From the NCBI RefSeq assembly GCF_001430825.1, contig NZ_CP010535.1, positions 2,646,501 to 2,710,500 of the forward strand: a stretch of 64,000 bases of DNA. The letters run 5' to 3'. This DNA is from Sediminicola sp. YIK13 (GTDB lineage: Bacteria; Bacteroidota; Bacteroidia; Flavobacteriales; Flavobacteriaceae). Below, piece by piece: positions 35,391 through 43,243 of the stretch. The number at the start of each line of letters is the position of its first letter. Position 1 is the first letter of the stretch. Under the pieces are notes generated by a model. The model was not told where the DNA came from, made no database searches, and saw only the letters and a list, made by a program, of their open reading frames with translations. Made by a program: the position numbers and the translations under genes.

Positions 35391-36248
35391 TTACGTTAAA
35401 TTCATTAGATAGGTCCCATACCCGCTTTTTAAAAGGGGCTCTGCCAACTTATGGAGTTGAGCTTTGGAAATATATCCCATGATGTACGCAACCTCCTCTA
35501 TAGCACCTATCTTAAGCCCCTGCCGCTCCTCTATTACTTCCACAAATTGGGAGGCTTGCATTAAAGACTGAAATGTTCCAGTGTCCAACCATGCTGTACC
35601 CCTATCCAAAATGCTCACTTTTAGTCTTCCCTCTGCCAAATAGGCTCTATTAATATCAGTTATCTCCAACTCTCCCCTTTTGCTTGGTTTTATCTCCTTT
35701 GCAATTCTCACCACGTCATTATCATAAAAATAAATCCCTGGTACAGCATACTTCGATTTAGGATTTTTAGGCTTTTCTTCTATGCTAATAGCATTACCAT
35801 CATCATCAAACTCTACCACTCCATACCTTTCTGGGTCTTGGACGTGGTAGCCGTATATAATACCACCTTCAGGGTCATTATTCTCCTGCAATAAAGTAGA
35901 TAACCCAGTGCCATAGAATATGTTATCACCTAATATCAATGCCACGTTGTCCTTTCCTATGAATTTTTCTCCAATGATAAAGGCTTCTGCTAAACCATTC
36001 GGATTTTCCTGTTTAGCATAAGTAAATTTACATCCTAATTGGCTACCATCACCTAATAGCTTCTTGAATAAGACAGTGTCCTCAGGTGTTGTTATAATAA
36101 GTATTTCCTTAATTCCAGCCGACATTAATGTGGCCAGCGGATAATAAATCATCGGCTTATCATAAATTGGCATCAGTTGCTTGCTCATCGCGATGGTAAT
36201 GGGATAAAGTCTTGAACCTGAACCACCTGCCAAAATAATGCCTTTCAT
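35391..36248 (-). CDS. rfbA: Glucose-1-phosphate thymidylyltransferase
   Basis: 285 residues, typical length. Nucleotide motif [11 protein letters not shown] (about 7-17), sugar-phosphate contacts in [29 protein letters not shown], and GTAWLDTGT. Makes dTDP-glucose, the first step to dTDP-rhamnose. It follows rfbB by 1 bp, so expression is coupled. Confidence 0.97.
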   Translation of the reverse strand: MKGIILAGGSGSRLYPITIAMSKQLMPIYDKPMIYYPLATLMSAGIKEILIITTPEDTVLFKKLLGDGSQLGCKFTYAKQENPNGLAEAFIIGEKFIGKDNVALILGDNIFYGTGLSTLLQENNDPEGGIIYGYHVQDPERYGVVEFDDDGNAISIEEKPKNPKSKYAVPGIYFYDNDVVRIAKEIKPSKRGELEITDINRAYLAEGRLKVSILDRGTAWLDTGTFQSLMQASQFVEVIEERQGLKIGAIEEVAYIMGYISKAQLHKLAEPLLKSGYGTYLMNLT

Positions 36249-36249
36249 A

Positions 36250-37257
36250 TTAGTTATATTTTTTTATATACCAATCAACTGTCCTTTCCAAACCTGTTTC
36301 AAAATTCTCTTGTGGTCGCCAACCTATTTCCTTCTCAACCTTAGAATAATCAATTGCGTAACGATAATCGTGGCCTGGCCTATCCTTAACGAGGATAATT
36401 TGGTCCACATAACTTCCTTCCTTTTTAGGGGCTATAGCATCTAAAATACTGCACAAACTATTCGCTATCTGTAAATTTGTCCTTTCTACTCCTCCTCCAA
36501 AAAGATACGTTTCTCCTGAATTACCTTTTTTAAAAACCTCCCATATTCCTTTACAATGGTCAGTTACAAATAACCAATCCCTTATATTTTTCCCATCTCC
36601 ATAAATAGGGATTGCTCTTCCTTTAATAGCATTTCTTATTATGGTGGGAATCAACTTTTCATCATGTTGATGGGGACCATAATTATTAGAACAGTTGGTA
36701 GTGACCACATTTAAGCCATAGGTGTGGTGATAACTTCGAACTAAAAAATCAGATGACGCCTTTGATGCACTGTAAGGACTGTTTGGAGCATAAGGCGTAC
36801 TTTCTTTGAAATATCCCTTTGGTCCAAGACTACCATATACCTCATCTGTTGATATATGATGAAATCTTGCCTTTTCAAATCCTTCTTTTAAAATAAATGG
36901 TCCATTTGTCCAATGCTTTCGTGCGGCTTCCAAAAGTACAAATGTCCCTTCTATGTTTGTTTTAATAAAGGCTAAAGGACCCGAAATGGAATTATCGACA
37001 TGTGATTCAGCCGCAAAATGCACTACTGCATTAATACTATGTTCCATAAATATTTGGTCTACCAGCTCTGTATCACAAATATCACCTTTAACTAATGTAT
37101 ACCGAATGTTATTTTTAAATTGAGCCGTGTTATGCAAGTTTCCAGCATAGGTTAAGGCATCCAAATTGATTACGTTAGAATGTAGGTCGGTCTTCAAGAG
37201 ATAGTTAATAAAATTGCTACCAATAAAACCCGCTCCCCCCGTGACCAATATATTCAT
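36250..37257 (-). CDS. rfbB: dTDP-glucose 4,6-dehydratase
   Basis: 335 residues, standard. NAD site [20 protein letters not shown], catalytic ISTDEVYG (Thr-Asp-Glu) and YSASKASSD (Tyr-x-x-x-Lys), NNYGPHQ. Converts dTDP-glucose to the 4-keto-6-deoxy sugar. It follows the Wzz-like gene by 3 bp in the same operon. Confidence 0.97.
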   Translation of the reverse strand: MNILVTGGAGFIGSNFINYLLKTDLHSNVINLDALTYAGNLHNTAQFKNNIRYTLVKGDICDTELVDQIFMEHSINAVVHFAAESHVDNSISGPLAFIKTNIEGTFVLLEAARKHWTNGPFILKEGFEKARFHHISTDEVYGSLGPKGYFKESTPYAPNSPYSASKASSDFLVRSYHHTYGLNVVTTNCSNNYGPHQHDEKLIPTIIRNAIKGRAIPIYGDGKNIRDWLFVTDHCKGIWEVFKKGNSGETYLFGGGVERTNLQIANSLCSILDAIAPKKEGSYVDQIILVKDRPGHDYRYAIDYSKVEKEIGWRPQENFETGLERTVDWYIKKYN

Positions 37258-37260
37258 AGC

Positions 37261-38316
37261 CTATTCCTTTTTATAATTTTTCAAATAGGTATTAAGTTCA
37301 AGAATACTAAGTACTACCAATATTAGTCCAATAAGACCAACAGGGATCCAAAACTTATAACTATTCCAAACCCCTTTTACTTTTACTCCCCTTCTAGGGA
37401 AAGCTGAAATAACGTTAATGATACTGGATTTATTGGCACGTTCTTCATTCAAAAGCACCAAACTTGTTTTTAACTCTTCCACCTTATTGATCAAAGCAAG
37501 TTCCTTATTTTCCTTTCCGCCATTTTCTCCCAGGCTGATGTTTGTACCCTGCATAAGCTTGTCAGCTTCCTTTATCATTACCCGCTTATACAACATCTGC
37601 AAGGAATCAATTTCAGCGATCTGCTTACTATACAAACTGTCCTGAAGCTCTATATTAATATCACTAATCGACTTTTGTAAATTAAAATATTCGTTTCTTG
37701 AAATGGAATTGATGATAGATGGCTGTATCTTCTTTGCTATGGTGTTGTTTGTTGCTGTTACCGAAACGGTATGAAAGCGCGCATCAAAAGAATTGAAATT
37801 GTTAAGATACTTTTCCATGTCAATGGCCTTCTGGGTGGTCGTATCCAAGCTTCGTACAAACTTATCAAACAACTGCACTTTTTGGTTTTCATCCGAATAG
37901 GACTCGACAGTGAATTCTTTAATAAAGGCAGCTTCTTTTCTGGTAATGTCCAACGCTTCTGCCAGGGCCGTGGAATCCTCTGCTTCCGCCAATTCATTAT
38001 AAAAATGTACGTTGTTGTACAACTGTTGTACACTGTTAAAATTAGGCTCTACCACCATGGTTGATAGGTATTTGGGCTCTTTCACAATATCCACATACAC
38101 CCCTATTGCCAATCCTACAACCCCTGCAATCGCTAACTTTACAAAGTGCTTTTGAATGAATAGTAAAAAGTGTATAATGATATTAAAAATACCCTTGAAA
38201 ATACTCCCTATAAAATTGAAAAGTTTCTTGAAACCGTCTCCAATCATTTGGAACAATTGTCCTAAATCTACTTCCTCGGAAGATGAATTGTTGTTTAAAG
38301 GTTGCTGGTTAGACAT
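37261..38316 (-). CDS. Wzz-like chain-length determinant protein
   Basis: 351 residues with a transmembrane helix at about 60-78, a long periplasmic region with coiled-coil character (about 200-290), and a second helix near the C-terminus (WIPVGLIGLILVVLSIL). This two-helix layout is typical of Wzz/polysaccharide co-polymerases, which set chain length with Wzy. The N-terminus has an extra amphipathic region (FKKLFNFIGSIFKGIFNIII). There is no C-terminal tyrosine kinase domain. It is encoded between DUF6909 and the rfb genes, 3 bp from each. Confidence 0.85.
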   Translation of the reverse strand: MSNQQPLNNNSSSEEVDLGQLFQMIGDGFKKLFNFIGSIFKGIFNIIIHFLLFIQKHFVKLAIAGVVGLAIGVYVDIVKEPKYLSTMVVEPNFNSVQQLYNNVHFYNELAEAEDSTALAEALDITRKEAAFIKEFTVESYSDENQKVQLFDKFVRSLDTTTQKAIDMEKYLNNFNSFDARFHTVSVTATNNTIAKKIQPSIINSISRNEYFNLQKSISDINIELQDSLYSKQIAEIDSLQMLYKRVMIKEADKLMQGTNISLGENGGKENKELALINKVEELKTSLVLLNEERANKSSIINVISAFPRRGVKVKGVWNSYKFWIPVGLIGLILVVLSILELNTYLKNYKKE

Positions 38317-38319
38317 AAA

Positions 38320-40005
38320 TTATGAATTAAATATTTGTGTTAGTATTTTATCAGTGATCAAATAGGTGGGTTTAACCCCTGTGGTGCCTAAACCACCTGA
38401 AGCCAAAGTACTCCCTGTTTCCAAGGGGTTGTCAGAGGCATAATAGGCATATCGCACTTTTACATCTTCCCTGATGCTCTTGCGTACCTTGGAAGCTGCT
38501 TGAATCGCCTTTTGGTAATGTACTCCTTCCATTTCCAAACCTATCACGTTCCAGGTGGATTCATGGAAGAATTTTAAAATGTCTTTATTCTGTAAGGAGG
38601 TTCCCAGAACCGTTATCATGGCGCCTTCCAATACCTTGAGCCCGTTCCCTTCAAAATCTTTAGCGGTGAACTCATTCTTAAATGGATAATTATCCGCCGT
38701 TCCCTCAAAAATATGGGAGGTTGGGATCATCAAATCCCCTTTGCCACCTTCCAGTATACCCGCTTTTCCCATTATGGAAATAGAAGCCACATCTAAAAAC
38801 ACCTCTTGGTGTTTTTTCTTCTTATATGGCTTTAAAAACTCATCAATAGTTTCATAGGCCTGTTCCCCGAATGCATAGTCCATCACAAAAATGACGGGCT
38901 TTTTATCATCGGGAATATTTTCATTTAATTCAAAACAACAGGCATCCTTGCCCAATTTGGCGGTATCAAATATTTGCACATCTATATTGGTGCCCGAGGT
39001 ATCGTCCAAAGAAATCATCCCGTTCTTCTTTGCCACGGATATTACCTTATTTCTCAAGGCTCCGTTTTCAGGTGAACTAAGGGCCTCATAAATCTCTAAT
39101 GAAGCTGTTTTGCCATATTCCTTGGACAACGCCTTTTTGGCGAACAATGAATTCATGACACTATGCATATTGGCACTAATGATATGAATGGGTCTTTCCA
39201 AGAGACCATGTGCTTTTAATGTTTCCTTTATATCATTTGCCCATCGTTCTCCATGAATGTGGTGACCCAAACGCTCCCTTAATAGTGGAGTAAAAGTAAT
39301 GGCCCTCTTATTGCCAGTGGTCTCTTCTTCAATGGCCAACTTCCCCAGCCAGTAAACAATCTTAAGAAATCGCTCCGGTTCTGATTTGGTTGCGAATTTT
39401 TTGTGAATTTCAATGGCCTCTGTAAAGGATCTTCCCAAGATATTGGCAGTATGGATCAACGCCACCTCCCTTTCGGTCTGGGTCAGTTTGTTCTTTGCGA
39501 TGGCCTCCTCCAATTTCACCCAGTCCCTAATGGTCCTATCCGTATCTTCTATCAAGACCCTTTTGGCTATTTTCTGGGATTCTATGAATAAGAAAGTAAG
39601 GTGGGTAAGAATGTCATATATATCGGAACGGCCCCTGGTAATCTCAATGTTCATCTGCTCATCGTCTATACGGTAGCAGTTTCTCCTTCTTTTTGGGGGA
39701 ATAATTGGTTTGAAGTGCGATTTCCCATAACCTTCGTCCGAGGTAAGGTTGATAAACCTACATTGTTCTATTCCTTCAGGCAAGCGCTCCAAAACATAGA
39801 TTAAACCGTTTAATTCAGTTTTTTCCTCCGCAATGGACCCATAAATCTCTGGTCGTAATTGCAATAAGGCATTTCTCAAGGTTTCCCCTGAAATGCCCAT
39901 TGGCTTATAAAACCCCCTATTGAAAAGGTGGCGCATTGTAATATATAACCGCTCAATGGCATTGGTAGATTCTTGAGCCCGCGTTGTATGTTTCAATTTA
40001 TTCAT
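38320..40005 (-). CDS. DUF6909 family protein (nucleoside-phosphorylase-like C-terminal part)
   Basis: 561 residues, soluble, no signal peptide. First gene of the polysaccharide operon, 3 bp before the Wzz-like gene. The N-terminal half (YITMRHLFNRGFYKPMGISG) is helical; the second half contains NVIGLEMEGVHYQKAI, which resembles the M-E-x-E/G segment of nucleoside phosphorylase folds, and a later SDNPLETGS. The overall match is to the Bacteroidota DUF6909 family. Activity unknown; a nucleotide-related role is a guess from the C-terminal motif. Confidence 0.65.
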   Translation of the reverse strand: MNKLKHTTRAQESTNAIERLYITMRHLFNRGFYKPMGISGETLRNALLQLRPEIYGSIAEEKTELNGLIYVLERLPEGIEQCRFINLTSDEGYGKSHFKPIIPPKRRRNCYRIDDEQMNIEITRGRSDIYDILTHLTFLFIESQKIAKRVLIEDTDRTIRDWVKLEEAIAKNKLTQTEREVALIHTANILGRSFTEAIEIHKKFATKSEPERFLKIVYWLGKLAIEEETTGNKRAITFTPLLRERLGHHIHGERWANDIKETLKAHGLLERPIHIISANMHSVMNSLFAKKALSKEYGKTASLEIYEALSSPENGALRNKVISVAKKNGMISLDDTSGTNIDVQIFDTAKLGKDACCFELNENIPDDKKPVIFVMDYAFGEQAYETIDEFLKPYKKKKHQEVFLDVASISIMGKAGILEGGKGDLMIPTSHIFEGTADNYPFKNEFTAKDFEGNGLKVLEGAMITVLGTSLQNKDILKFFHESTWNVIGLEMEGVHYQKAIQAASKVRKSIREDVKVRYAYYASDNPLETGSTLASGGLGTTGVKPTYLITDKILTQIFNS

Positions 40006-40016
40006 AATTCTGCCTG

Positions 40017-40024
40017 CAAAATTA
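40017..40024 (-). promoter_or_regulatory. -7 box (TAATTTTG) at the head of the polysaccharide operon
   Basis: CAAAATTA on the plus strand; exact TAnnTTTG on the minus strand, 11 nt upstream of the DUF6909 ATG. All genes from here down to about 25 kb are on the same strand with small gaps or overlaps, so this is the likely main promoter. Confidence 0.5.
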
Positions 40025-40091
40025 CACTTATTATTTAGGATAACCCATACGTGCGCTTATTTTCTAAAACCTAACTATAAATAGGTCTATA

Positions 40092-41591
40092 TTACTCTGT
40101 TGCATACCTTTTTAGAGCATCAGCAACCTTCCTATCGTTGGACAGACGCTGAACCTTATTCTGACCTCCCAGCTTTCCAAGAGATTTCATGTAGTCGTTA
40201 AAACCCCCTTGTCTGATTGGAGTTATCTTTAACGTTTGAAGTACCTTACCTACTTTCAAGTCAAGATAATAACTATTTTGCTTTTGTAATTCGGTATCAA
40301 GCACTTCAATAAACGTTTGATAATCTGTAGGTTCTTTTTCAAACTCGATCAACCATTCGTGATAAGGCAATTGATCGCCTTCCGGAGCAATCTGGGGAGC
40401 CACTGTAAATTCATTGATCCTGGCGTCGGTTGCAGAGATTGCTTTTCGCATGGCCTCTTCCACTTCCTTTCCAATCACATGTTCCCCAAAGGCGGATATA
40501 AAATGCTTGATCCTCCCTGATACTATTATTTTATAGGGTTTTAAAGAAATAAACTGAACGGTATCCCCTAGATTATACGCCCATAAACCAGCATTCGTGG
40601 AAATGATCATGACGTAATTGACCCCGAGTTCAACTTCTTTCAACGTTAGACGTTTAGGGTCCTCTTCAAAAAATTCATCTGATTTGACAAACTCATAAAA
40701 AATACCGGAATCCAACAGAAGGAGCATGCCCTTTTCCTTTTGGGAATTTTGATAGGCGAAGAAACCTTCACTTGCCGGAAACAGTTCTATACTGTCTACC
40801 CTTTTACCCATCAAACTTTCAAATTTCGCGCGGTAAGGCTCAAAATTTACACCCCCATAGATAAAGAGCTGGAAGTTCTTAAACAATTCTCCCACCTTTT
40901 TCCCTGACTTTTGATTCAGTTTTTCAAAGTACATCTGCACCCAGGAAGGGATCCCAGCAATAACCGTCATATCCTCATTTTCGGTTTCCTTTACAATCTC
41001 ATTGACCTTGGTTTCCCAATCTTCAATACAGTTTGTTTCCCAGGATGGTAAGCGATTTTTTTGAAGGTAATTGGGAACATAGTGGGCCGATATTCCAGAT
41101 AACCGTCCCAATTTAATTCCGTTTTTCTCTTGCAGTTCTGGACTACCCTGAAGGAATATCATTTTACCGGTCACAAAATCAGCATTCCCAGTTTCATCAA
41201 TATAATTCAGGATAGCATTTCTAGAGGCCTCTATTTGGTATTTGATGGATTCATCGGTAATAGGAATATATTTGGCGCCAGACGTTGTGCCCGAGGTTTT
41301 GGCAAAATAGGCCGGTTTTCCCGGCCAAAGGATATTCTCCTTACCCTTTATAACTTCTTCCACGTAAGGTTTTAACTCCTCATAATCCCGAATGGGGACA
41401 TTTTTGGAAAAATCCGAATATGTTTTAATGCTGTCAAAATTATGGTCTTGACCAAACTTCGTCCGCGATCCTTCTTTAATCAACTTTAAAAACACCTTTT
41501 CCTGTGCCTTAAGGGGATCATTGATCCATTTGGCATTTTTCTTTGCAATTCGCCTCGCAAAAATCCGTGCTGCAAACGACTTTATTGACAT
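40092..41591 (-). CDS. GH3 auxin-responsive promoter family protein (adenylate-forming)
   Basis: 499 residues. The GH3 family is recognised by PAYFAKTSGTTSGAKYIPIT (ATP loop, about 95-115), LFIYGGVNFEPY and LYNLGDTVQFISL-like (AYNLGDTVQF, about 340). Plant members conjugate amino acids to hormones by adenylation. The bacterial substrates are unknown. It lies 7 bp from the M23 gene on the same strand; the pair is likely co-transcribed. Confidence 0.92.
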   Translation of the reverse strand: MSIKSFAARIFARRIAKKNAKWINDPLKAQEKVFLKLIKEGSRTKFGQDHNFDSIKTYSDFSKNVPIRDYEELKPYVEEVIKGKENILWPGKPAYFAKTSGTTSGAKYIPITDESIKYQIEASRNAILNYIDETGNADFVTGKMIFLQGSPELQEKNGIKLGRLSGISAHYVPNYLQKNRLPSWETNCIEDWETKVNEIVKETENEDMTVIAGIPSWVQMYFEKLNQKSGKKVGELFKNFQLFIYGGVNFEPYRAKFESLMGKRVDSIELFPASEGFFAYQNSQKEKGMLLLLDSGIFYEFVKSDEFFEEDPKRLTLKEVELGVNYVMIISTNAGLWAYNLGDTVQFISLKPYKIIVSGRIKHFISAFGEHVIGKEVEEAMRKAISATDARINEFTVAPQIAPEGDQLPYHEWLIEFEKEPTDYQTFIEVLDTELQKQNSYYLDLKVGKVLQTLKITPIRQGGFNDYMKSLGKLGGQNKVQRLSNDRKVADALKRYATE

Positions 41592-41598
41592 AGGTTTT

Positions 41599-42468
41599 TT
41601 ATTTAAAATCGATGTAATCCAACGGGTTTACCGGACCACCATTGTTCCAAAGTTCAAAATGTAGATGCGGCCCAGTGGTCAGTTCTCCTGTATTCCCAAC
41701 AGAAGCAATGACCTCTCCGGCCCTAACCATTTCCCCTTGGTGCTTATTTAGAGAACCATTGTGTTTGTAAACCGACAGTAATCCGTCCTTATGTTCCAGA
41801 ATAATCACATAACCTGTTTCAGCCGTCCACTCCGAAAAAATCACCATTCCGTCTGCCACTGCCTTTACCGGAGTATTGGTTACTGCAACAACATCCACGG
41901 CGTAGTGTTTCTTTTGAGGGTTATATTCTTGTGTAATGGTTCCCCCTACTGGAGGAAATAGAACCAAGTTGACATCTTTGATATCCCTTTCAAACAAACT
42001 GTACTTGTCCTCCATGGCCACCTGTTCCCGCAGTAAGGAATCTTCCCTGATTGGCGTAAGGTCTATAGAAGACGGATCCAGTTTGAACTGCTCGAACAAT
42101 GAATCCCTATTGACCTGATTATTGGCGATATCACCATTCAGTACCATTCTGATATTATCAAGATACTTATTGGTATAATTTAAAACGGTCACCAGAGAAT
42201 CCGTTTTATAGGTCAGTTCAGTGGCTTGCCTTTTAAGTTTTGTTGAAGAATATCCTGGGATATATTCCCTCAAGGGTGTAAAGGCGATAAGTACGGTTGT
42301 AAAGGCAATCAGGGCAAAAATCAAAAGAGAACCCGTAACAAAAACATTCAACCGGCTTAATTTAAAGGAAATCTTCTCTTCAAAAGTATTTTCGTTAAGT
42401 ATCACCAAGCGATACTTATGCAAAAGCTTCTTTTTGATTTCTTTCCTTTTTTCTCCTTTCTTGGCCAT
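41599..42468 (-). CDS. M23 family metallopeptidase, membrane-anchored
   Basis: 289 residues. One transmembrane helix (about 36-60), a periplasmic stalk, and a C-terminal LytM domain (about 165-289) with the metal ligands in KKHYAVDVVA (H-x3-D) and GPHLHFELW (H-x-H), plus the YKHNGSL segment. The active site is complete, so it may cut peptidoglycan cross-links or stem peptides in the periplasm. A -7 box lies immediately upstream. Confidence 0.95.
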   Translation of the reverse strand: MAKKGEKRKEIKKKLLHKYRLVILNENTFEEKISFKLSRLNVFVTGSLLIFALIAFTTVLIAFTPLREYIPGYSSTKLKRQATELTYKTDSLVTVLNYTNKYLDNIRMVLNGDIANNQVNRDSLFEQFKLDPSSIDLTPIREDSLLREQVAMEDKYSLFERDIKDVNLVLFPPVGGTITQEYNPQKKHYAVDVVAVTNTPVKAVADGMVIFSEWTAETGYVIILEHKDGLLSVYKHNGSLNKHQGEMVRAGEVIASVGNTGELTTGPHLHFELWNNGGPVNPLDYIDFK

Positions 42469-42474
42469 AGTTTA

Positions 42475-42482
42475 CAAATATA
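42475..42482 (-). promoter_or_regulatory. -7 box (TATATTTG) for M23-GH3
   Basis: CAAATATA on the plus strand, only 6 nt before the M23 ATG, which would give a leaderless or very short 5' end. Confidence 0.4.
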
Positions 42483-42647
42483 ATGTTACTGTCGAATAAT
42501 TCAGAGGAGTTTTGATAATTCTACCCCTTGCAACAGATTGACAGTTAAAATGTATACGCTGATAAGTGGGATTTGGTTTACAAAGTTAAATTACTATTTC
42601 CTTTGTAATAATAACTGATTACTTATTACTTTTTTAGTACCTTTGTG

Positions 42648-42655
42648 GTCTATTT
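42648..42655 (+). promoter_or_regulatory. -7 box (TACCTTTG) for tatA
   Basis: Exact TAnnTTTG match ending 13 nt before the tatA ATG at 42668. Confidence 0.5.
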
Positions 42656-42667
42656 AAATCATCTAAA

Positions 42668-42859
42668 ATGATATCATCAAACATTTTTTTAGCAGTTGGC
42701 CCTTGGCAAATAGTTATCGTGGTTTTGGTCATTCTCTTATTGTTCGGCGGAAAGAAAATTCCAGAATTAATGCGTGGACTTGGGAGCGGAATTAAAGAAT
42801 TTAAAGACGCTTCGAAAGAAGATGATACTCCTAGCGACAAAATTGAAGAAAAAAAATAA
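42668..42859 (+). CDS. tatA: Twin-arginine translocase subunit TatA/TatE
   Basis: 63 residues. N-terminal transmembrane helix (WQIVIVVLVILLLF), the hinge FGGKKIPELMRGLG, an amphipathic helix (GIKEFKDASKE), and a charged tail. This is the standard TatA layout; it oligomerises to form the export pore for folded proteins with a twin-arginine signal. tatC is not in the window. Terminator directly downstream. Confidence 0.95.
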   Translation: MISSNIFLAVGPWQIVIVVLVILLLFGGKKIPELMRGLGSGIKEFKDASKEDDTPSDKIEEKK

Positions 42860-42877
42860 TCTTATACATTAAGAGTT

Positions 42878-42904
42878 AAAACACCCCTAGTGGGTGTTTT
42901 TTTG
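42878..42904 (+). terminator. Terminator after tatA
   Basis: AAAACACCC (42878-42886), loop CTAGT, GGGTGTTTT (42892-42900) and a T-run. Confidence 0.85.
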
Positions 42905-43243
42905 TTTTAATACCTAGTCTTCTCTACATTTTAATTAACAGTTATCTTCCAAATTCATTCTGATATTTTACCCCTAGCATCATCTTAATCTTTCTATTTT
43001 TTTTGGAATTCTGCATTTTCAAAATCCAACACTTAGCCATAAATCCCTTGTTTACGACAAAATGCATCACTTTCACAACAAAAAGTAATTGAATGGCACT
43101 TCATCCGCTAAATTCGTAGTTTAAAGACAATAAGGATTTAAACTTGCTGAAAATCAGATCGGTATAACAACTCAATAAATGAGTCCCTTTTTACGTTATC
43201 AGTTAACGATTTTAAGACAAGTTCCCAATTAATAGCTGCACCG
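42905..43243. other. About 340-bp gene-free region before the OmpA-family gene
   Basis: AT-rich, no open frame of interest and no clear hairpin. It must hold the promoter of the downstream gene, but no exact TAnnTTTG box was found by eye near it. Confidence 0.5.
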
